A stretch of 64,000 bases of DNA from Bacteroidia bacterium (GCA_026391315.1 JAPLDT010000099.1:26706-90705); one strand, 5' to 3'. Positions 20,045 through 31,500 are shown, numbered from the stretch's first letter. Notes: generated from the sequence alone by a model not told the origin. Numbers and translations are program-made.

Positions 20045-21853
20045 ATGAAGACAAAAATAATTTTACTATTAGGAGGTATACTGGCAGTGTTCGGATACAG
20101 TTCATGTACGAAGTACCTGGATGCCTACCCCAACGGCGACAAGTCGTCAGAAGAGATCTTCCAGTACCAGGATATGGTGCAGGGGCTAGTTGGGCAATGT
20201 TATGACAATATGCCAAGAAGTTATAACGACAATGAAGGTGTCCAACTCGATTGGGCCACAGATGATGCTGTTTCTACCAGTCCGACCCAGGCAACCAGAC
20301 GTTTGGCTGTTGGCTCGCTAACAACAGGAAGTGACCCGTTCTCAACCTACTGGACCCGCGATTACAACTCCATCAAGCTAGTTAACATGTTTCTGAAAGA
20401 CCGGCGTGGTTTCAATACCAAATTTATCGTAACAGCCCGCTGGGACAGTTTGGTACGTTACCGCCTGCAGGGTGAAGCCTTTGCACTGCGTGCCTGGTTT
20501 CACTGGGATCTGCTTCAAAAATTTGCCGGAAAAGGTATCAACGGTGGTAAGATGCTTGGAATACCATTGGTTCTTGAACCAATCGACATCACCAAAGAAG
20601 TCAACCTGCCGCGCAATACCTACGATGAGTGTGTGAAACAGATTATTGCGGATTGCGACTCGGCATACAAATATCTTCCGATTGCACACCGCGACTTCCT
20701 TGTTCCAAATGCCTCTGACCGCGTATATGCCGGTGGCCGCTATTGGGGTAAACTGGATGGTATCACCGCCAGGGCCATCAAATCGAATGTATATCTGACC
20801 TGGGCAAGCCCAAGGTTCAATCCGGCCAACGATGTTTCAAGGTGGGACAGCGCCGCAGCCAATGCCAAGAAGGTGATCGATTTCAAATTGAAAATTGACA
20901 ATGTATCCGGTGGTTTTAATCCGGCAAACGCCATCAACTGGTTCGATCCCAACTCTCCTGAAATAGTTTGGTCTGCGCGCTTTCAGGGTACCAACGATGC
21001 CATGGAGCGTATGTTCTATCCGGGAGGATTTCAAGGAAATGGTGTGATTGGAGCAACCCAGGAACTGGTCAACACCTTCCCGATGGCCAATGGTTATCCT
21101 ATCACGGATGCGAGAAGCAAGTACGACATTAACAATCCGTACGCCAACCGCGATCCAAGGTTCTACAGCAATATTTTCTACACCAATGTACAAGCGAAGA
21201 AGAACAATACCGGTGTCTTAATGTACACGTTTGAAAACTGGGTCAATGGCGGTAAAGATGCTGCTGGTGTCAAGCCCACCAACAGCCTTACCAACTACCA
21301 CATCAAGAAGAATGTCTACATGGGACTCAACTGGTCGGATGCATCCATAACCAGGGTATCGCATACCAAAATGTTCATCCGGTGGACTCACATGGTGCTG
21401 AACTTTGCCGAAGCGGCCAACAAGGTTGTTGGTCCCAATGATGCAAGTAAATACGGTTTGTCGGCCAAAGCAGCCATGCAATACATCAGAACCAGAAAGA
21501 CCTATGACGGTGCGACCATGTACACAGCCGCCAATGATCTCTATCTGAACGAGGTTGCCGGTGATGCCACAAAGTTTGATAATTTTGTGAAAGATGAACG
21601 AAGAATTGAGACCTGCTTCGAAGGAATGAGGTTTTACGATCTTCGCCGCTGGACAACCAGCCTTACCGAACTGAACAAATCGGTTCACATGGCAGAGATC
21701 ACAAAAAATGCCGACGGCACCACATTTTCCTACGTACTGGACAAAGAAGCAGAATCTCGTGCATACAAATCCGCATACCTGCCAATTCCTTATGTGGAAA
21801 TATTAAGGATGAGCAAACTGGAGCAGAATGAAGGCTGGGACGGTTGGAAATAA
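20045..21853 (+). CDS. SusD/RagB-like outer membrane lipoprotein (pair 2)
   Basis: Signal/lipobox YSSCTKYLDAYP; FVKDERRIETCFEGMRFYDLRRW. ATG at 20045 preferred to the TTG at 20033. Confidence 0.93.
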   Translation: MKTKIILLLGGILAVFGYSSCTKYLDAYPNGDKSSEEIFQYQDMVQGLVGQCYDNMPRSYNDNEGVQLDWATDDAVSTSPTQATRRLAVGSLTTGSDPFSTYWTRDYNSIKLVNMFLKDRRGFNTKFIVTARWDSLVRYRLQGEAFALRAWFHWDLLQKFAGKGINGGKMLGIPLVLEPIDITKEVNLPRNTYDECVKQIIADCDSAYKYLPIAHRDFLVPNASDRVYAGGRYWGKLDGITARAIKSNVYLTWASPRFNPANDVSRWDSAAANAKKVIDFKLKIDNVSGGFNPANAINWFDPNSPEIVWSARFQGTNDAMERMFYPGGFQGNGVIGATQELVNTFPMANGYPITDARSKYDINNPYANRDPRFYSNIFYTNVQAKKNNTGVLMYTFENWVNGGKDAAGVKPTNSLTNYHIKKNVYMGLNWSDASITRVSHTKMFIRWTHMVLNFAEAANKVVGPNDASKYGLSAKAAMQYIRTRKTYDGATMYTAANDLYLNEVAGDATKFDNFVKDERRIETCFEGMRFYDLRRWTTSLTELNKSVHMAEITKNADGTTFSYVLDKEAESRAYKSAYLPIPYVEILRMSKLEQNEGWDGWK

Positions 21854-21870
21854 TTAAATACTAGACAGAT

Positions 21871-22842
21871 ATGAAAAAGATAGGAATTGTTTTAATGCTC
21901 GTTGCAGTCATGGTATCATGCTACAACGATTACATCAGCGATTTTGATTACAATGGAATCTACTTTCCTTACCAGACGGATGTTCGCAGCTTTGTGGTTG
22001 GAGAGGGGATGAAAATTGAGATTGGCGCTGCATTGGGAGGTGTTCGCGAGAATACCAAAGACCGTCAGGTTACCTTTTCGCTCGACAACAGTCTGGCCAA
22101 TGCGGCTACACTAACACTGATGAAAGGCGGAGCCCAGTACATCAAGGATGCGGTTGCTCCTGTGACTGCGCTGACTCCCATTCCAACCAGCTATTATACC
22201 CTGAGCGACAACAGCAAAATGATCATCAAAGCTGGTCAACACATGGGCTCGGTGGTAATGAGAATCGACTCGGCTAAATTCCTGGCCGATCCGAATACCC
22301 TGTTCGCCAATTACGTGATCCCGTTTTACATGGTCAGCGCTGATGCGGATACCATCCTGTCTACCAAAAGGACAGCTGTTATTGGTCTGAAGTATGAAAA
22401 CATGCTCTTTGGAAAATACTGGCATGGAGGGGTAACTACCGTGAAAGACGCATCCGGAAATACCATTCAAACCCTTGTTTATTACACTGCGGTAAACCAG
22501 CCTGAAAACAAAGTCTGGACATTGACTACTGTGGCCCCAAACGCACTTTTGGCCAATGGGTATAGTGATCAGACCACTTCAAAAGGTGAAATGAGGTTAA
22601 CCCTGGATGGCACCAACATCACTGTTACTACCAATGCCGGGTCGACCAATGTGGTTACAGCGGATGGAGCAAGCACTTTCAATCGGGCTAAATTGCTCCA
22701 AAACAGGAAGATTCTGCTCAATTACAAGTACATCAATGCAGCCGGCAATACCTGTTATGCCAAAGACACCCTTACCTTCCGCAACCGGATCAGGGATGGC
22801 GTAAACGAATGGCAGGACGAAAATCCGGCTAATTACAAGTAA
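21871..22842 (+). CDS. Surface lipoprotein, DUF1735/BT_3987-like
   Basis: Lipobox MVSC; FDYNGIYFPYQTDVRSFVVGEGMKIEIGAALGGVRENTKDRQVTFSLD; position immediately after SusD. Confidence 0.7.
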   Translation: MKKIGIVLMLVAVMVSCYNDYISDFDYNGIYFPYQTDVRSFVVGEGMKIEIGAALGGVRENTKDRQVTFSLDNSLANAATLTLMKGGAQYIKDAVAPVTALTPIPTSYYTLSDNSKMIIKAGQHMGSVVMRIDSAKFLADPNTLFANYVIPFYMVSADADTILSTKRTAVIGLKYENMLFGKYWHGGVTTVKDASGNTIQTLVYYTAVNQPENKVWTLTTVAPNALLANGYSDQTTSKGEMRLTLDGTNITVTTNAGSTNVVTADGASTFNRAKLLQNRKILLNYKYINAAGNTCYAKDTLTFRNRIRDGVNEWQDENPANYK

Positions 22843-22898
22843 ATTGAACAAATAAAAAATCCGGCTGGCGCCGGATTTTTTATTTGTTCAATTTACTT
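22837..22898. terminator. Bidirectional terminator inside a 29-bp perfect inverted repeat with 4-nt loop
   Basis: AAGTAAATTGAACAAATAAAAAATCCGGC tggc GCCGGATTTTTTATTTGTTCAATTTACTT; contains the stop codons of both convergent genes. Confidence 0.9.
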
Positions 22899-23857
22899 AA
22901 CTTTTCTCTGAGGTATTTTCCAGACTCAGTCAGCTGCTCAATACTCCAGCCGCCTGCAACCGGGGCCCCGGGAAGCATGATGGCCGTGGTTTCATTTTTG
23001 TCAGTCACATTCCAGGCGACCCAGCTTAGCCGGTTGCCCTCCATCCATTCTACCCATCTGTTGCTCTTTTCCAGGTTGAATTCACCATTCCCGTTCGATT
23101 CACCTACCCCCCACTCCGTCACAAATAGTGGCAAACCAAGCTTCATGGCAGCCTCAGCTTTCGCCCGAAGCTTCTCCTGGTGGTTGGGATCTGAGGCATA
23201 GAAATGGAAAGAATAAACCAGGTTGTCGAATCCCCTGATTGGATCAGCCGCCGCCACATCCACATCCTGGTCCCACTTTGGGGAACCAACCACAATGATG
23301 TTTTTCTTATCATATTGCCGGATGGTTTTGATCACTTCAACAGAATAACCTTTTACCATTTCCCAGTTTTGCCTGGCCGGTTCATTGAAGATTTCATAGA
23401 TGACATTTGGCACACCGGAATATTTCTGTGCCATCAGGGCAAAAAATGCCTTCGACTCTTCCAGATGTTTCTCGGCATTGTGGTCGTGCCAGTCTACAAG
23501 CACATAAATGCCCTCAGAGATGGCTTTATCGATCACAATGGTCATCAGCCTTAACTGTTCTTCATTGTTGGCTAAATAGCCTCCTTTGGGTTCCACTCCC
23601 ATCGATGCCCGCAACAATGAAATATGGAAATCTTTGACAAGCCAGCTTACCACTTCCGGATTGTAGTATTTTTTCCCTTGCCACAGGCTCCATGACAAGG
23701 ATATCCCCCTCAACTGCGGAGGCAAACCACCTTTACCGACCATTTGATTGCCCTCCACCTGAAGTGCACCATTCAATTCGACAGGAGATTTAGGCTGTTG
23801 AGCCATTAAGCAGGAACCACAAAGCAACATCCCCGCTGCCAGTATTGATATTTTCAT
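22880..23857 (-). CDS. GH5-family endo-beta-1,4-glycanase (cellulase-like)
   Basis: VIYEIFNEPA acid/base motif, FVTEWGVGESNGNG nucleophile motif, VDWHDHNAEK, signal peptide. Confidence 0.88.
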   Translation of the reverse strand: MKISILAAGMLLCGSCLMAQQPKSPVELNGALQVEGNQMVGKGGLPPQLRGISLSWSLWQGKKYYNPEVVSWLVKDFHISLLRASMGVEPKGGYLANNEEQLRLMTIVIDKAISEGIYVLVDWHDHNAEKHLEESKAFFALMAQKYSGVPNVIYEIFNEPARQNWEMVKGYSVEVIKTIRQYDKKNIIVVGSPKWDQDVDVAAADPIRGFDNLVYSFHFYASDPNHQEKLRAKAEAAMKLGLPLFVTEWGVGESNGNGEFNLEKSNRWVEWMEGNRLSWVAWNVTDKNETTAIMLPGAPVAGGWSIEQLTESGKYLREKLSKLNK

Positions 23858-23868
23858 TTTATAACTGA

Positions 23869-26800
23869 TTAATTTTTGATGTATCTTGAAGGAATGACAC
23901 CGAACTCATTTTTAAAATGCTTGCTGAAATATTTCGGATCATTGAACCCAACCTGAAATGCTATTTCCGACACATTCAGCTGGCTTTTGGAAAGCAGAAG
24001 GGCAGCCCTTTTTAACCTCATTGAACGGAGAAACTCTAAGGGTGGTTTACCAGTCAATGCCAAAATTTTCTTATAGAGCAGGGTTCTGCTCATACCCAAA
24101 TCGTGACTCATCATTTCAATTGAATATTCAGTATTGGCTATATTCTTTTCAACCAGATCAAGAACTTTGTGCATAAATAGTTCGTCCAGAGAGGTAACGG
24201 TGATATCTTTGGGTTCAATTTGCAGCTTGTTTTTGAAGACTGTCCTTAAATTGTGCCTCAAAGAAAGAATGTTGTTAATTTTAGCCTCAAGTATTTGAAA
24301 ATTAAACGGTTTTATAATGTAGTCATCCGCACCCATCTCAATTCCTTTCAGCTGTTGCTCCTCCGATGATTTGGCAGTTAAAAGGATAAGTGGAATATGG
24401 CATACACTCTTGTCCGTTTTAATTCTTTCGCACAACTCCAGGCCGTCCATTCCTGGCATCATAATATCGCTGATAATCAAATCCGGCACATATTTCAATA
24501 CCAACTCCAGGGCAGCATTACCATTCGAAGCTTCAAGAACTTCAAACTGACCATGCAAATTGTCCTTCAGATAAAAACGAAGATCATCATTATCCTCGGC
24601 AATCAGGATCACAGACCTTCCGCTTACAATGGGTTTCTGATCATTATCAATAGCTATGATCGGTCTATTCCTTATCTCTTCCAAAGGCTGTCCCAGTGCC
24701 TCGATCACCATTCCTGACGCATTTACCGCCAATTTTACCGTAAAGCAACTGCCTTTACCTATTTCGCTTTTGACGGCGATCTCCCCACCATGAAGTTTGA
24801 CAAATTCAGCGACCAGGGAGAGACCAATGCCTGTACCCTTTTCGACCAGACCCGTTGTATCCACCTGAAAAAAACGTGTGAAAATTTTATCCAGTTTGTC
24901 TTCAGGTATTCCGATCCCGGTATCAGCTACCTCAATGATCAGAACGGTTGCTGAGTCTGCGCTATTGTACGTGCTTCCATTCGTTTCAACAGATAGTGTT
25001 ACAGACACCTGGCCGTTGCCGGGAGTGAATTTAAAAGCATTGGAAAGCAGATTAAAGATTATTTTTTCCAACTTATCCTTGTCAAAATAAGTATTAAGTT
25101 CCCTGATTCCGGATGTAAAGAGCAGTTTAATATGTTTTTGTTCGCTTAGGTAATTGAAGGAAAATACTGACTCTCTGATAAATGAGACAATATCACCGAA
25201 AAAAGGATCGTAATTGAACCCCTGTACTTCCATTTTTCTAAAGTCGAGCAACTGATTGACCATTTGCAGCAGCCTTCTGGCATTCTGATCAACAATCTTT
25301 AAATACTTACCCTCCGGCTTTTCATTCAAGGTCAACAACAGCTTATCCACAGGACCCATGATCAGCGTCAGAGGTGTTCTGAATTCATGGGAAATATTTG
25401 TAAAAAATTTAATTTTCAATGAGTCTATCTCATGAATATGCTGGGCCTCAATTCGTTCATGCTCGATACGTGTATTGGTTCTTTCGTTGACCAATATTAA
25501 TCGGCGTAGGAGTAGCAAGACCAGTAAAATGAAGACGGTATACGAAAGATAAGCAAGCAAACTTTTCCAGAATGGCGGGAGAACTACAATAATCATCGAG
25601 ATCTCTTTCCCTGTAGCGTTTTCATTCAGTTCTTTTACCCTAAAAGTGTATGTACCATTATTCAGGTTGGTATAGGTTGCTGAATTATTTTTCCCCGTAG
25701 TAGTAATCCACTGTTTATCAAACCCATCCAATTTATAAGAGTAAATATTTTTTTCAGGAAAAAAATAATTGAGTGCAGTAAATTCAATCGTAAAGGAATT
25801 TTCAACGTATTTTAATGCGATCTTCTCAGTATTAAAAATTGGCTTTTCTAGAAGAATCCGGTTGTTGTATTTCTGTCCGTAATCAATGCTTTTGTTGAAA
25901 ATCTTTAAATCCCTGAAGATCATTTTTGAGACAGAACTATCCGATTTTATTTCGTCCGGATAAAAGGCATTGAGGCCATCCGGGCCTCCAAAAAAAATCT
26001 CGCCATCTGAGGTGCAAAGGGCCGACGAACGGTTAAACTCTTTCCCCTGAAGACCATCTGTGATATCGTAGTTATGAAATTTAAAATCAAAACTGCTTTC
26101 ATTTTTAACATTTGTCAATTCCATTCTGGAAATTCCATTCTTCGAACTGATCCAAAGGTTTCGGCGCTTGTCCTCCACAATTCCGTGCACACTGTTTGAT
26201 GGCAGTCCGTCCCTGACCATAAAATGTCTAAAAGTGCCATTGTTTCTTGAGAACAGGTTAAGACCATTCTTGGTACAAATCCAGAAAAATCCTCTACTGT
26301 CTTCGAAACAGTTGATCACATTGTTGTCGCTGATAGAATTACTATCATTCTCCTGACTTTGGAAGGTTTTAAATGAATTGTTCCTGTAATTGTATGCAGA
26401 CAAACCATATTCTGTAGTTAACCACAAAATATCGAATTTGTCGCGATAGACAGAGGTAATCATGTCGTAGCAAAGGGAGCTATTTTTTGCAGTGAAGTAG
26501 TCCAATTTTCCTGTCTTTGGATTCAGACGGTTGATCCCGTTACCCCAGGTTCCAGCCCAAATATTGTTTTTCTCATCTTCACAGATTCCATAGATTCTGT
26601 CATCCGAAATCGAAGTAGTGTCTTCCGATTTATGTTTGTAAACCGTGAATTTACTGGTTATAGGATCATATTTGTTCAAACCCCCAAAATAAGTTCCGAC
26701 CCACAATTTTTTAAGGTAATCCATGTAGAGTGAAACAATGATGTTGCTACTTAAAGTATTGTTTGATAAATTATTATGAATAATTCTGGTAATTTTTTGT

Positions 26801-28257
26801 ATTTTTCGTTCCAGGTAATTGAGTCCACCTCCATCGGTACCAATCCAGATATTGCCTTTCTCATCTTCTACCAGCGCATTTACATCATTGTTGCTTATAC
26901 TATTGAGATCGCCTGACAAGTTTTTGTATATCCTAAATTTGTTGATATTCTTTTTATAATAATTAACTCCCTTTTTGGTCGTTCCAAACCAAACAATTCC
27001 ATCGTTGTCGCAGTAAACAAACGAAAGGCCATCTGATGAAAGTTTCTGCTCATCAAAAGGTTGATGTTTTAAGTTTGTGACATCCCTGGTTTTTTTGTTG
27101 AAGATAAACGCACCGCCCCCATCAGTAGCCACCCAAATTAAGCCATCAGTATTCTGGGAAATTGCCCCGATCCTTTTTAATCTGTCAGTCTCATCTGTTT
27201 TATCTTTAAAATGGTTTTCCCATCTTTCTTTGATTGTATCGAAAAAATATAGTCCAAACAAATTGCCAACCCATAGATCGTTATCAAGATCGACAAATAG
27301 TCTGGTAACACTATAGGCCAATTTGTCAGATTCGTCTGGGATTTTGAAATTTTTCATTCTCCGGCTTTGCGGGTTATATTTGATCAGATAGTCGTTTTTA
27401 GTACCTATCCACATGTTTCCGGTATGATCCTGGACTATAGAACTAATACTATTGAGAGGAGAATTACAGTTTGAGTCATCGATTAATATCCGTTGGATAG
27501 AACCGCGATTGATATCGTTATAAAAGATTCCATTGTTGGTACCAATCCAAATATTTCCATCATGATCTGTAGCCAACGCATTGATATAATAAATGTCACC
27601 GCAGTTAAACGGGGACAAAAAACGATAATCAAAATCCCTGAATTGATACGTTTGACTATTGAGGATACTAACTCCATTGGCAGTTCCAATCCAAAGGTTC
27701 CCTCTTTTATCTTCTGTAATGGCATTAATAGTGTTACTCTTTAACGAACCATTGTCAGACTTATCATTTGTAAAAACCTCAAAATCTGAACCATCAAACC
27801 TATTAAGTCCGGCATTAGTACCAAACCAAACAAATCCTTTGGAGTCGCGATAAATACAATTAATTTGATTTTGAGATAACCCGTTGTTCACATTTAAATG
27901 TGAAAATACATAACGATTTTCCTGACAAAACAGCTTGTTAACTGCCGCCTGAAATATCAAAATTAAGGACAGCGTAATTAAATATCTGCACAGTACAGAC
28001 CTTTGCGGGCTATATAATTTCAGTTTGATCCACCCGATCCTTGAAGCACATTTTCTCACTGTTATTAAGGGTACAAAAGTTATTGTCAGTCGGGAATACT
28101 TACGAATAAGACACCTCCAGAAATCTTTGCAAGTAAAGATATAAAAAGAATAAGCAAAGTACCCATAAAAACACTTTGTAAACAAACTATTACCTAATCT
28201 GCAACAAATGCCCCCCCATGCAGAACATTCGGTTACCCTTTCAAGAACAATCCTCAC
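23869..28257 (-). CDS. Hybrid two-component system regulator (periplasmic propeller repeats, Y_Y_Y, histidine kinase, receiver, AraC-type HTH)
   Basis: Repeated GNIWIGTxxGxNRF blocks; NISHEFRTPLTLIMGP H-box; GTGIGLSLV; receiver DLIISDIMMPGMDG; C-terminal VSEIAFQVGFNDPKYFSKHFKNEFGVIPSRY. The first ~65 aa of the ORF look spurious; a GTG near 28060 (VRKCASRIGWIKLK...) is a plausible true start. Confidence 0.94.
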   Translation of the reverse strand: MRIVLERVTECSAWGGICCRLGNSLFTKCFYGYFAYSFYIFTCKDFWRCLIRKYSRLTITFVPLITVRKCASRIGWIKLKLYSPQRSVLCRYLITLSLILIFQAAVNKLFCQENRYVFSHLNVNNGLSQNQINCIYRDSKGFVWFGTNAGLNRFDGSDFEVFTNDKSDNGSLKSNTINAITEDKRGNLWIGTANGVSILNSQTYQFRDFDYRFLSPFNCGDIYYINALATDHDGNIWIGTNNGIFYNDINRGSIQRILIDDSNCNSPLNSISSIVQDHTGNMWIGTKNDYLIKYNPQSRRMKNFKIPDESDKLAYSVTRLFVDLDNDLWVGNLFGLYFFDTIKERWENHFKDKTDETDRLKRIGAISQNTDGLIWVATDGGGAFIFNKKTRDVTNLKHQPFDEQKLSSDGLSFVYCDNDGIVWFGTTKKGVNYYKKNINKFRIYKNLSGDLNSISNNDVNALVEDEKGNIWIGTDGGGLNYLERKIQKITRIIHNNLSNNTLSSNIIVSLYMDYLKKLWVGTYFGGLNKYDPITSKFTVYKHKSEDTTSISDDRIYGICEDEKNNIWAGTWGNGINRLNPKTGKLDYFTAKNSSLCYDMITSVYRDKFDILWLTTEYGLSAYNYRNNSFKTFQSQENDSNSISDNNVINCFEDSRGFFWICTKNGLNLFSRNNGTFRHFMVRDGLPSNSVHGIVEDKRRNLWISSKNGISRMELTNVKNESSFDFKFHNYDITDGLQGKEFNRSSALCTSDGEIFFGGPDGLNAFYPDEIKSDSSVSKMIFRDLKIFNKSIDYGQKYNNRILLEKPIFNTEKIALKYVENSFTIEFTALNYFFPEKNIYSYKLDGFDKQWITTTGKNNSATYTNLNNGTYTFRVKELNENATGKEISMIIVVLPPFWKSLLAYLSYTVFILLVLLLLRRLILVNERTNTRIEHERIEAQHIHEIDSLKIKFFTNISHEFRTPLTLIMGPVDKLLLTLNEKPEGKYLKIVDQNARRLLQMVNQLLDFRKMEVQGFNYDPFFGDIVSFIRESVFSFNYLSEQKHIKLLFTSGIRELNTYFDKDKLEKIIFNLLSNAFKFTPGNGQVSVTLSVETNGSTYNSADSATVLIIEVADTGIGIPEDKLDKIFTRFFQVDTTGLVEKGTGIGLSLVAEFVKLHGGEIAVKSEIGKGSCFTVKLAVNASGMVIEALGQPLEEIRNRPIIAIDNDQKPIVSGRSVILIAEDNDDLRFYLKDNLHGQFEVLEASNGNAALELVLKYVPDLIISDIMMPGMDGLELCERIKTDKSVCHIPLILLTAKSSEEQQLKGIEMGADDYIIKPFNFQILEAKINNILSLRHNLRTVFKNKLQIEPKDITVTSLDELFMHKVLDLVEKNIANTEYSIEMMSHDLGMSRTLLYKKILALTGKPPLEFLRSMRLKRAALLLSKSQLNVSEIAFQVGFNDPKYFSKHFKNEFGVIPSRYIKN

Positions 28258-28343
28258 CCCTATTTGGTAGTGAAACAGGTACTTTTGTTAAAATGTTTTA
28301 ACACTTTTCTGATCAAACTACAGAAAATTTCACATTTGTTTTT

Positions 28344-28436
28344 ATGAAGAACAAAAAACACGCTTACCTGCTCATCGAAGGTCTGATATACCTGATACTA
28401 ATTATCGCTATACTAATATTAATCAGCAACTTATGA
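28344..28436 (+). CDS. 30-aa single-pass membrane microprotein, absent from the supplied ORF track
   Basis: ATG at 28344 reads MKNKKHAYLLIEGLIYLILIIAILILISNL*; TACTTTTG (-7 box-like) lies upstream at 28280-28287. Confidence 0.4.
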   Translation: MKNKKHAYLLIEGLIYLILIIAILILISNL

Positions 28437-28509
28437 ATTAATGATTTTTCTATGACTAACAAAAAACTGAATTTCCAAAGACGAAGTATTAACAATTTAT
28501 CTAAAATCT

Positions 28510-31500
28510 ATGAAAATTAAACTGATTTTTCTTTCCCTATTAATTTTCTTGTCCATGGGAGCATGGGCACAGATAAAAATCACCGGCAAAGTTATGGACT
28601 CTGATAATTCAGAGACTTTGCCAGGGGTAAACGTTCTTGTTAAAGGCGACAAAGGTATTGCCACCGGTACGGTCACCGATGCAGAGGGCCGTTTTACCAT
28701 TACGGTTCCCACCGAACAGAGTACGCTTGTCTTTTCCTTTATCGGTTTCTTGCCACAGGAGGTTGTAGTTGGGAAGCAAACCTTTTTGAATATACAGCTA
28801 AAACTGATGGTAAAGGGACTGGACGAAGTAGTTGTTATCGGGTACGGAACGACCAAACGATCAAATCTTACCACGGCACAGACTACTATTACTGCGAAAG
28901 AAATTGAAAAAACAGTCAACACTACAATTGAACAAGCCCTTCAGGGAAGGACCGCAGGAGTATACGTTACGCAAAATACGGGTCAACCGGGTGGTGCCAT
29001 TTCGGTAAACATCAGGGGTGTCAATTCAATTAACGGCACCAATGAACCACTCTATGTGATCGACGGAGTACAAATACCGGGGCAATCCATATCGTTTGGT
29101 GCGACAAGCTCATCTAATCCGCTTTCCGGATTAAACCCATCGGATATCGAAGATTTTCAGGTATTGCAAGGTCCTTCAGCGACTGCACTCTTTGGTTCAC
29201 GTGCAACCAATGGCGTTATTTTAATCACAACCAAACGCGGGAAAGAGGGTTTTACAAACATATCTTATAACTTCCAATACAATATTCAAACACCGCCCAA
29301 GCATTTGAAAGTTATGGATCTGCCTGAATATGCCCAAATGGTCAAGGAATTTCATGCCATTCAGGGAGGAGCTACGCCTTCTGAATTCCTGGATCCATCG
29401 TTGTTAGGACCGGGAACAGATTGGCAGAAAGAATTATTCAACAATTCAGCCATGAAAAAACACCAGGTAAATATGAGCGGAGGGAACAATAAGACAACTT
29501 ATTATTTATCGGGTGAATATTTAACCCAGGATGGTGTGGCTGCCGGTTCAGGTTTTGACCGGTACAGTTTCAGGTTAAACCTCGACAACAAACCAAGGGA
29601 CTGGTTTAAAGTCGCAACAAGCCTGAACTTCAACCAAACCAAAGAAAACCTGACAACCAGCCAGGAGAACCTTATTTCAAACGGATTGCAGCTGACACCG
29701 CAGATTCCGGTTAAGAATCTGGATGGCACATGGGGAGGAGGCGACCTTACCAACGGAGCCAACTTATATGCACCGGTCAACCCGATCGCTATATCTAATT
29801 TAGTAACAAACAATAATTTAAGAAGGCAATTTGTCGGAAGTCTGAATCTGGATTTCATTCTTAATAAAAATTTGGTTTTCAGGACAGCCTTGAATACCAA
29901 CGTTGGCTATTCCAATGGAATTTATTATGTTCCCACTTATTCAATCGGATGGGCAAAAAATACAATAGCCACTTTATCTGATTCGAACGGAATGAATGCT
30001 TATTGGAACTGGAATCAAATGCTGGATTACAATAAATTGTTTGGAGATCATTCCCTTAACGTCAAATTGATCCATGAATCCCAATCATCCACATGGAAAA
30101 ATACAAGTTCAGGCAGGTCAGGTTTTCTTACCAGCGATATTCTGGACCTCAATGCGGGTGATCCCACAACTGCATCCAACTCAGGCGGCCAAGGCCAATG
30201 GGCGATGGAATCCTATCTCGGAATGCTGAACTACAACTACCGTGACCGTTACATCTTAGCCGGATCTGTCCGTCGCGACGGCTCCTCCAATTTTGGACCG
30301 GATAACCGTTGGGGAACTTTCCCTGCTATGTCAGTTGCATGGAGAATTTCAAAAGAAAATTTCTTTAAAGTTGCTGCAATCAATGAATTAAAGCTGCGCT
30401 TCGAAGTTGGAACAACCGGTAACCAGGGAGGTGGCGGCATCTATTCCCCAATGGCTACAGGTGCTACACAATGGGGTACCGGATTTTTACCAGCCCAGTA
30501 CAGTAATCCGGCATTAAAATGGGAGCAAACCACGACCGTCGATGGCGGTTTTAACCTCTCTCTGCTTAAGAACAGGATTCAGCTTGAATTCGACTATTTC
30601 CAAAAGAAAACCAGCAATCTTTTGATGTCCAACCCATTGCCCTATTACATGGGAACCAATGGTCAGGGGGCTGTTTCTTCACCAACAGTCAATATTGGTG
30701 CGCTGCAAAACAATGGTTGGGGGTTTACTATCATTACCACCAACATCAATACCAAAAATTTCAAGTGGGATTCAAATCTTAATATTTCAGGGGTAAAAAC
30801 AAAAATTACGAAATTCTATTCCGACGCGGCAATTGTCGACCGTACTTCCTGGTGGATGAACAGCTGGACCCAAAGATCAGTAGTAGGCATGGCGCCATGG
30901 CAGTTTCTGGGCTATATTGAAGAGGGCCTGTTCAAAACAGTCGATGAGATCAATAACAGTGCTGTACCCGTTGACAACAACGGCAAGAGGCTGCCTACCA
31001 ATGTTAACAACATTTGGGTTGGCGATGTTAAATACAGGGATATCAGCGGACCCGACGGAGTACCGGATGGGAAAATTGACATCAATGACCAGACATTCAT
31101 CGGAAATCCATGGCCTAAATTCTATGGCGGTTTCACCAATACATTCACTTACAAAGGTATAGAATGCAGCGTACTGTTAACTTTCACCTATGGGAATGAT
31201 ATTTACAACTATTTAGCCATGGTAAACTCAAATCCCAATAACATTAATCTCAGCCGTAACATGCTGATTACGGCGATGGATTACGCCAAACCAACTACCT
31301 TACCGGACGGATCGGTAGGATTGGCAAATCCTGAAACCAATGTTCCGAGACTTTCTTATGGTCCAAACGGAAATCAGTCAAGGTTCACATCCAAATGGGT
31401 AGTAGACGGATCGTTTTTGAGGGTTAAGAACATTTCTTTGGCTTATAATCTGCCTTCTTCATTACTTTCCAGGCAAAAAGTAGTCAACAATGTCAAAGTG

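Noticed and set aside
28060-28257. N-terminal extension of the HTCS ORF (MRIVLERVTECSAWGGICC...)
   Set aside because: Cysteine-rich, not signal-like, and upstream of a better signal-anchor (LKLYSPQRSVLCRYLITLSLILIFQAAVNKLF); likely untranslated leader.
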